A stretch of DNA of 42,468 bases from an uncultured Clostridia bacterium (GTDB lineage: Bacteria; Bacillota; Clostridia; Christensenellales; Borkfalkiaceae), in NCBI GenBank assembly GCA_947177975.1, contig CAMWWH010000004.1, positions 1 through 42,468 of the forward strand. Direction: 5' to 3'. Shown here piece by piece: positions 36,638-42,468 of this stretch. The first letter of the stretch is position 1; each line of letters begins with the position of its first letter. Both the position numbers and the translations under genes were made by a program. Below the pieces are notes generated by a model. It ran no database searches, had not been told where the DNA came from, and saw only the letters and a list, made by a program, of their open reading frames with translations.

Positions 36638-37440
36638 TAGCACCCCAAAAGCTTGTATGAAAGAGCGTCGGCTTCTATTCTTTTTAGCGCCGCTTTGATA
36701 TGAGCTTGCGCAATGTTGCCCTCGATTTCAATGAAAAATCTGAACTCGCCCGTCTTGTCCTTTATGGGGCGGCTCTCGATTTTCGTCATATTTATGCCGC
36801 TTGTGCTCAACACCGAAAGAAGCCCCACGAGAGTGCCTGCACGGTGCCGGCAGGTCACGGTAAAGAAAATTCTGTCCGATTGCGCGCCGTTAACCGACAG
36901 ACCGCGCTTAACCAAAAGGAATTGCGTGTAGTTGTTTTTTACGTCGGAAATATTTTCATCCGAAAGCTCGTAGCCGTTAACGCGGCAGTGCGCGCCGACT
37001 ATGCCCGCGCTTTCCGCATCGGTGATTTTACTTATGCAGTCGGCGGTCGACGGAGTTTCGAAAAGCTCTGCGTTCGGGAAGTTTTCGTTAATATATTTCA
37101 CGCACTGCGCAAGCGCCTGACCGTGCGAATAGACGCGCTTAATCTTCTTTCTGTCCGCCCCCGCAAGGGTTATCAGTCTGTGGTCGATTTCGAGCGTGCA
37201 CGAAGATACCGCGCACACCCCTTCGGTTTCCTGTAACAGGTCTAAATTCTGCGTGACCGCGCCGTTCAAAGTGTTTTCGATGGGAATAACTACCGCCTCG
37301 ACATAGCCTCTTATAAGCGCGCAAAACAGAGTAAAAAAGGACGGATACGCAACCCTTTCTTTATCGCCGCATAGAGTTTTTGCCGCAAGTTCGCTATACG
37401 TTCCCTCGGGTCCGAGATAGCCGATTATACCTTCGTTCAC
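36634..37440 (-). CDS. pheA: Prephenate dehydratase with ACT domain (GTG start)
   Basis: GYLGPEGTYSELAA; VVIPIENTLNGAVTQNLDLL; ACT ITKIESRPIK; TRF motif reads TQF. Confidence 0.9.
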   Translation of the reverse strand: MNEGIIGYLGPEGTYSELAAKTLCGDKERVAYPSFFTLFCALIRGYVEAVVIPIENTLNGAVTQNLDLLQETEGVCAVSSCTLEIDHRLITLAGADRKKIKRVYSHGQALAQCVKYINENFPNAELFETPSTADCISKITDAESAGIVGAHCRVNGYELSDENISDVKNNYTQFLLVKRGLSVNGAQSDRIFFTVTCRHRAGTLVGLLSVLSTSGINMTKIESRPIKDKTGEFRFFIEIEGNIAQAHIKAALKRIEADALSYKLLGCY

Positions 37441-37500
37441 TGTCCTTTTTACCTCCTTTTTTACTAATTACCCCCGTAATATGCCTTGACGAACGCTTTT

Positions 37501-38523
37501 TTAAACTTTATCCGCGATATCCAAGAGCAGTCTTTCAGTGTCGCACCAACCGAGGCACGGGTCGGTAATCGACTTGCCGTAAACCTTGTCCTCGCTCTGG
37601 TTGCCCTCCTCGATAAAGCTCTCTATCATAAAGCCCTTTACGTTCTTTTTGAAGTCGTTGTCGTACAGGCGGTTGTTCATAACCTCTTCGCAGATTCTTA
37701 TCTGCTGCTTGAACTTTTTACCGCTGTTGGAGTGGTTCGCGTCGATAATAATTGCGGGATTTTTAAGCCCCGACTTTGCATATCCCTCGATGACCTGCAT
37801 AACAGTTTCGTAGTGGAAATTGGGAATATCGTTGCCGTAGCCGTCGACGCCGCCGCGCAAAATCGCGTGCGAGAGCGGGTTGCCGTTCGTCTTTACCTGC
37901 CAGCCGTTGAGCTTGAAAGTCTGCCCCGACTGCGCCGCGTAAATGGAATTTAAAAGCACCAAAATAGAGCCGCTCATAGGATTTTTTATGCCGACCGCAA
38001 CGTCCATGCCGCTGGATACAAGTCGGTGAAGCTGGTTTTCCGAGCTTCTTGCGCCGACCGCAACATACGACAAAAGGTCGTCGACGTAAGCGTAGTTTGC
38101 GGGGTACAGCATTTCGTCCGCCGCCGCAAGTCCGCTAATTTCGATTGCCTTGACGTTTAAATCTCTGATTGTTAAAATGCCCTTTAAAATGTCCTCGGAC
38201 TTGGTAGGGTCGGGCTGGGAGAACATACCCTTGTAGCCCACTCCCTTCGTGCGCGGCTTGTTGGTATAAATTCTGGGCACGAGCACGAGCTTGTCCTTGA
38301 CCTTTTCATTGAGCTTGCCCAAGCGCTCGACGTAGTCCAGAACGGGCTTTTCGGCGTGCGCGGAGCACGGTCCGACGATTATTATAAGCTTGTCGCTGTT
38401 GCCCGAAATGACGTCGGCAACAGCCTTGTCGCGTTCCGCCTTGATTTTTTTAAGGCTTTCGGGAAGGGGAACTTTGTCTTTGATTTCCTCAGGCTCGGGT
38501 ATTCTTATCTGTCTTTCAAACAT
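37501..38523 (-). CDS. 3-deoxy-7-phosphoheptulonate synthase (AroF/G/H type)
   Basis: IIVGPCSAHAEKPVLDYVERL; PRIYTNKPRTKGVGYKG; ILRGGVDGYGNDIPNFHYE; IIDANHSNSGKK. Confidence 0.95.
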   Translation of the reverse strand: MFERQIRIPEPEEIKDKVPLPESLKKIKAERDKAVADVISGNSDKLIIIVGPCSAHAEKPVLDYVERLGKLNEKVKDKLVLVPRIYTNKPRTKGVGYKGMFSQPDPTKSEDILKGILTIRDLNVKAIEISGLAAADEMLYPANYAYVDDLLSYVAVGARSSENQLHRLVSSGMDVAVGIKNPMSGSILVLLNSIYAAQSGQTFKLNGWQVKTNGNPLSHAILRGGVDGYGNDIPNFHYETVMQVIEGYAKSGLKNPAIIIDANHSNSGKKFKQQIRICEEVMNNRLYDNDFKKNVKGFMIESFIEEGNQSEDKVYGKSITDPCLGWCDTERLLLDIADKV

Positions 38524-39004
38524 TTTTTGCCTCCAAAAGTTTTTTTACTTCGCCTTGAATTTCGGTCGGGATATACTGCATAAACTCTTTATTGAATTTC
38601 ACGCTGTTTCTTATCAGCGACGAGCTTACGTGTATATCTCCCTGCTCGGCGGGTATATAGATTGTGACCATACCGTCCATAAGCTTTTTGCTTGCAAAGT
38701 GGTTGCGGTTTTCGTACTCGAAGTCTATGCAATCGCGCACTCCGCGGACGTAGAACGATGTATTTTCCTCTTTGAGTAAATCCACCGCCGCGCCGTCGAA
38801 CGACCGCACCTTTATGCGCGGCTCGTTTTCGTACAGCTTGTTTAAAAGCGAGAGCCGCTCCTCTTTCGAAAAAAGACAGCTCTTTTCGGGATTTATCATT
38901 ACCGCAACGGTCACTTTGTCGAAAATTTTCAAAGCCGCCTCTACCACGTCTTTATGTCCGACGGTAGGCGGGTCGAACGTGCCCGCAAATACACAGGTTT
39001 TCAT
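38516..39004 (-). CDS. coaD: Phosphopantetheine adenylyltransferase
   Basis: CVFAGTFDPPTVGHKDVVEAALKIFDKVTVAV; FYVRGVRDCIDFEYE; ISTS-like HVSSSLIRN. Confidence 0.95.
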   Translation of the reverse strand: MKTCVFAGTFDPPTVGHKDVVEAALKIFDKVTVAVMINPEKSCLFSKEERLSLLNKLYENEPRIKVRSFDGAAVDLLKEENTSFYVRGVRDCIDFEYENRNHFASKKLMDGMVTIYIPAEQGDIHVSSSLIRNSVKFNKEFMQYIPTEIQGEVKKLLEAKNV

Positions 39005-39543
39005 TGTTCACTCCTTCTAAAAAAGGTAAGGTAAGTCTTGCCGTACTTCCGCTCGTCGAACTTTTCCAAGCCCTCGGTTTCGCCCTCGAACGAGCGGTCG
39101 CGCTCGTAGATTGCAACTCCGTCTTCGGTTAAAAGATTTCGCTTTGCTATGATTTCCAGAGCGGGCGCGCCGTATTCCTTTGCGTACGGCGGGTCGATAA
39201 AAATCAAATCGTACCTCTCCCCCGCACCGCTTAAACACGCAAGATAGTCGAGGTTGGTTATCCTGCACTTATCCTGCTCGCCGACCGCCGCAAGATTTTT
39301 TTTGAGGACTGCAAGACTGTCTTTGGAAAGGTCGTTGAAGTGCGCTCTTGCCGCCCCGCGCGAAAGGCTTTCCAGCCCTAAATTGCCGCTTCCGCAGAAC
39401 AAGTCCAGAACGCTTGCGCCGACCACACGCACGGAAAGGATATTGAAAAGGCTCTCCTTTACCCTGTCGGCGGTGGGGCGGATTTCGCTGCCCTTGAAAT
39501 CGGCAAGCTTTCTGCCGCGGTGTCTGCCGCCTATAATCCTCAC
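39001..39543 (-). CDS. rsmD: 16S rRNA (guanine966-N2)-methyltransferase RsmD
   Basis: MRIIGGRHRGRKL; RPTADRVKESLFNIL; LDLFCGSGNLGLESLSRGA; IFIDPPYAKE. Confidence 0.95.
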   Translation of the reverse strand: MRIIGGRHRGRKLADFKGSEIRPTADRVKESLFNILSVRVVGASVLDLFCGSGNLGLESLSRGAARAHFNDLSKDSLAVLKKNLAAVGEQDKCRITNLDYLACLSGAGERYDLIFIDPPYAKEYGAPALEIIAKRNLLTEDGVAIYERDRSFEGETEGLEKFDERKYGKTYLTFFRRSEQ

Positions 39544-40163
39544 TTTTTACGCCTCTTTTTATTCTCTCTACTTTCGGCTACGGCTTCCTGTATCTTTATC
39601 TGCCTGAGCTTGCCCAAATAATAGCCGACCGTGTGAGCGCCTATCGGCAGCAGTATCATAATAAAGTTGAGCGCCTGATAGCTCCTGCCGAGGTACGAAA
39701 AGGGAAAATATCCCCAGCCGCACATATATTGCAGACAGAAATCACACACGGTATTGTGATAGCACAGCTCGATTACCTGAAAAATCACGAAAGGTATGCA
39801 CAGTATTCCGCCGATAAGCACGCCCTTCCACAGCGCGTACTCACCCGTTTTGCACACAACCTTTTCCTCGGTCGAACCGAGAGCGCGCTTTTGCGAATTG
39901 AGTACGGTTTTGCCGTAAGCCACGTTGCCGTTGGCTCTTCCGATAATGACGAGCGCCGCCACAATCATAATCTCGCCGCAGACAAGCGCTAAAATACTTA
40001 TACCCAAATCACCCGCGTAAGACGCAAACGTAATTACCGTCGAACTGATAACTATCATTGCGATAAACGCAAACGCAACGCCGGCAAGTATATCTTTAAA
40101 CTCCAATAATGCTTTTCGGGAAGCCGTAATTTCAGGCTTGTCCTCAAAAAATTCACCGTTCAA
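39540..40163 (-). CDS. Hypothetical multi-pass membrane protein
   Basis: 207-aa ORF with about four TM segments, overlapping neighbours by a few nt (operonic). Confidence 0.7.
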   Translation of the reverse strand: MNGEFFEDKPEITASRKALLEFKDILAGVAFAFIAMIVISSTVITFASYAGDLGISILALVCGEIMIVAALVIIGRANGNVAYGKTVLNSQKRALGSTEEKVVCKTGEYALWKGVLIGGILCIPFVIFQVIELCYHNTVCDFCLQYMCGWGYFPFSYLGRSYQALNFIMILLPIGAHTVGYYLGKLRQIKIQEAVAESRENKKRRKK

Positions 40164-40698
40164 AGTTGATTATCCCCCTTTCGCAGACGAATAAATCGAG
40201 AGGCTTATCGAATTCCTCCTCTTTAAATTCGTCCGTATACTGTAAAAAATACCCCGCGCCAACCTTTAAAATGTTCGGGTTGTCCGTAAAATATCTGTCG
40301 TAGTAACCGCCGCCGTAGCCTAAGCGGAAGCCCCTCGGATTGACTGCCAAAAGCGGCGTTATGCACACCTCTATCTGACCGTCGTAGGCTTGTCCCTGCG
40401 GCTCGTAAATTCCGTAACCGTTCTTTACGAGTTCGCCCTCGTCGCCCGAATAGCGCACGGGCACGATTTTTTCACCCTCGACGCGCGGCAGATACACGCT
40501 CTTGCCCGCCCCGATAAGTCTTGAAATAAGCGCGTGCGTGTCCGCCTCCGAGCCGAAGCTGTAATAAATAAGAAATCTGTCGCTATGCGCGAACGCTTCG
40601 GCGATTATATCCGAAATCGCGCCGTCGGCGACCTCCCTTGCGGAGTGCTGAAAGTATTTTCGCTTAATTTTATATTTATATCTCAGCTGTTCTTTCAT
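40153..40698 (-). CDS. 5-formyltetrahydrofolate cyclo-ligase family
   Basis: LAVNPRGFRLGYGGGYYDRYF motif. Confidence 0.93.
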   Translation of the reverse strand: MKEQLRYKYKIKRKYFQHSAREVADGAISDIIAEAFAHSDRFLIYYSFGSEADTHALISRLIGAGKSVYLPRVEGEKIVPVRYSGDEGELVKNGYGIYEPQGQAYDGQIEVCITPLLAVNPRGFRLGYGGGYYDRYFTDNPNILKVGAGYFLQYTDEFKEEEFDKPLDLFVCERGIINFER

Positions 40699-41662
40699 AA
40701 ACTCTCAAACTTCTTCCCGTAACCGAACAGAGCACCTCGTACGAGATAGTGCCGCAACGCGCGGCGTAAGCCTCGGCGTCAGTGAATACGGGCAGATATT
40801 CCGCCCTCTCCGTACCGACGAACGCGTCCATACACAGCGTCTTTTCGCCCAGCGGCACTCCGCGGAAAAAGCCGTCCGCGTACCCCAAGCGGTAAGTATA
40901 AAGACGTTTGTACGCTCTGTCGGCGATATTGTACCCGACTCCGCCGCCCGTCACTTCCGTTTCGTGGGAAAGCCGAGCGTACACTTTAAGCGCGGGTTTG
41001 AGCGCCGCCGCCTTGAATCCCTTCGGCGCATAGCCGTACAGCATAAGTCCGCAGCGCACTCCGCCGAAAAGGTATTCGCCGCCCCTCAAAATTCCGCCGC
41101 TTGCCGAAAGGTGCGCGAACGCTTCGGGGCTGTGCGCTCTTACCCTGTCTACCGCAATGCGGAAAGCCGCCGCCTGCCTCTTGCAGTGCATAGCATTCTC
41201 CGCCGCGTAAAGGTGCGAATACACTCCCTCGATCTGCCCCTTGTCGAGAATTGACAAGACCTCGTCGAGCTCCTTGCCGAAGCAACCGTAACGGTTCATT
41301 CCCGTGTTTATCGCAACGTGGCACTTCATTTTACCGACAAGCCGCGCGCTCTTTACGTCGGTGACCGTCGGCGTCAAGCCGTAATAATTTATCTTTTCCG
41401 CGTCCTCGAAATCGAGCGGCGGCGCAAGCACTAATACGGGCTTTGATATACCGTTGATTTTAAGCTCCGCACCCTCGTCGGCAATAGCCACGCAAAAGCC
41501 GTCGACGATATCCTCGATTTCGCGCGCAACCTCCGCCGCGCCGTGACCGTAGCCGTCCGCCTTTACCACCGCCCAGAAAAAGCGGTTGCCGACGAGCGAA
41601 CGCACGAATTGCGCGTTGCTTCTGATTGCCGAAAGATTGATAACCGAAAGCGTTTTTTGCAT
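40676..41662 (-). CDS. alr: Alanine racemase
   Basis: FWAVVKADGYGHGAAEVAREIE PLP-lysine motif; VAINTGMNRYG; GVRCGLMLYGY. Confidence 0.94.
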   Translation of the reverse strand: MQKTLSVINLSAIRSNAQFVRSLVGNRFFWAVVKADGYGHGAAEVAREIEDIVDGFCVAIADEGAELKINGISKPVLVLAPPLDFEDAEKINYYGLTPTVTDVKSARLVGKMKCHVAINTGMNRYGCFGKELDEVLSILDKGQIEGVYSHLYAAENAMHCKRQAAAFRIAVDRVRAHSPEAFAHLSASGGILRGGEYLFGGVRCGLMLYGYAPKGFKAAALKPALKVYARLSHETEVTGGGVGYNIADRAYKRLYTYRLGYADGFFRGVPLGEKTLCMDAFVGTERAEYLPVFTDAEAYAARCGTISYEVLCSVTGRSLRVYERTAEI

Positions 41663-41710
41663 AACACATAAATATGCGCAAGGTCGGTCTTATGGTTAAA
41701 AATCATTATA

Positions 41711-42289
41711 TCACTTTTTTCGCGCAATTGCAACCTTTCCGCGGATACGCTTTATCGCGGGAGTCACACTCATTGCAAGAAAAGCCGCCAGTAAAGTTAA
41801 AACCGCGTCCTTGGGCATATAGATTACGTTGTACGTAACCACCGCCTGCCACAAGCCCGAATAGCCGCTTATTTCCCACACGGCGATAAAATAAGCTATG
41901 CCGAAAACGTAGTCGACCAAAAATGCGGCAAGCGCCAAAAGCACGGTCTGCCATATCTTTTTTCTGCTTAAATAACCTATGCCCGCAACGCCCGCGGAGG
42001 CGATAAACCCCAATATATAGCCGAACGAAGGCATCGTCACGTAAAAAATTCCGCCGCCCGACGTGAACACGGGAATACCGATTAAGCCCAAAAACGCGTA
42101 CGCCGACATTGCGATTATTCCCTTCTTCCAGCCCAAAAGTAAGCCCGCCAGAACGGCGAAAACCGTCTGAAAGGTCAAGGGCATAAACGGGAAGGGAATT
42201 TTTATGAACGCGCCCGCTATCATCAGTGCCACGAAGATTGCACATTCGGCTATATCCACAGCCATAAGCTTGGGGGAAAATTTTTGCAT
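41711..42289 (-). CDS. bioY: BioY-family biotin transporter S component
   Basis: MAGAFIKIPFPFMPLTFQTVFAVLAGLLLGWKKG; LGLIGIPVFTSGGG; PSFGYILGFI. Confidence 0.92.
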   Translation of the reverse strand: MQKFSPKLMAVDIAECAIFVALMIAGAFIKIPFPFMPLTFQTVFAVLAGLLLGWKKGIIAMSAYAFLGLIGIPVFTSGGGIFYVTMPSFGYILGFIASAGVAGIGYLSRKKIWQTVLLALAAFLVDYVFGIAYFIAVWEISGYSGLWQAVVTYNVIYMPKDAVLTLLAAFLAMSVTPAIKRIRGKVAIARKK

Positions 42290-42333
42290 AGAATTATGTT
42301 ATTATTTTTAATAATAAATGTCAAACAGTTTGC

Positions 42334-42363
42334 TTGACATAATGCGCGCACCTTTCTTATAAT
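42334..42363 (+). promoter_or_regulatory. Sigma-A-type promoter for the riboswitch transcript
   Basis: TTGACA-N18-TATAAT. Confidence 0.75.
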
Positions 42364-42382
42364 GTCATTGAATTTAATATCC

Positions 42383-42468
42383 TGAGGTACGCACAGTCGG
42401 GGAAGCCCGACTCGTTTAATAGGGAAGACACGGTCAATAGCCGCACAGCCCCCGCTGCCGTTTTAACG
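42383..42468 (+). promoter_or_regulatory. Cobalamin riboswitch, truncated at the window end
   Basis: GTTTAATAGGGAAGACACGGTCAATAGCCGCACAGCCCCCGCTGCCG matches the conserved cobalamin-riboswitch core (AAUAGGGAA … GGU-A-CC … CACAGCCCCCGC). Confidence 0.85.

Noticed and set aside
1-42468. CRISPR array, transposon, prophage or dispersed repeat family
   Set aside because: No regularly spaced direct repeats, transposase or phage-like ORFs seen; intergenic hairpins have different stem sequences and act as individual terminators.

Overview
This 42.5 kb window is a mostly minus-strand chromosomal segment from an endospore-forming Firmicute/Clostridia-like bacterium. It holds about 43 protein-coding genes. 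Most are recognisable core genes: uppP, a PrsA-like lipoprotein, mfd, pth, prs, tadA, rlmH, fumarate hydratase alpha/beta, ymxH/ylmC, cvpA, sigG, sigE, spoIIGA, dusB, yabN/mazG, spoVB, spoVT, lgt, leuA, MATE, ssb-like, polysaccharide deacetylase, gatB/A/C, aspS, rarA, a patatin-like gene, ylbJ, pheA, DAHP synthase, coaD, rsmD, MTHFS, alr and bioY. I saw no CRISPR array, transposon, rRNA or tRNA. The most unusual signal is the short leader of the aspS-gatCAB operon. It has a perfect sigma-A promoter, an element with T-box antiterminator geometry whose bulge reads UAAUACC instead of UGGNACC, no room for a Stem I, a 7-codon mini-ORF overlapping an alternative hairpin, and a strong intrinsic terminator. 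Other points of interest are a small AT-rich islet (orphan membrane protein plus an unlisted 48-aa ribbon-helix-helix protein flanked by related palindromes), a truncated cobalamin riboswitch at the right edge, a Cys/Pro-rich tail on YmxH, a parvulin-like domain apparently split by a long insertion, a TRF-to-TQF change in PheA, and several palindromes in 5' regions. All calls come from reading the sequence; no database search was run.
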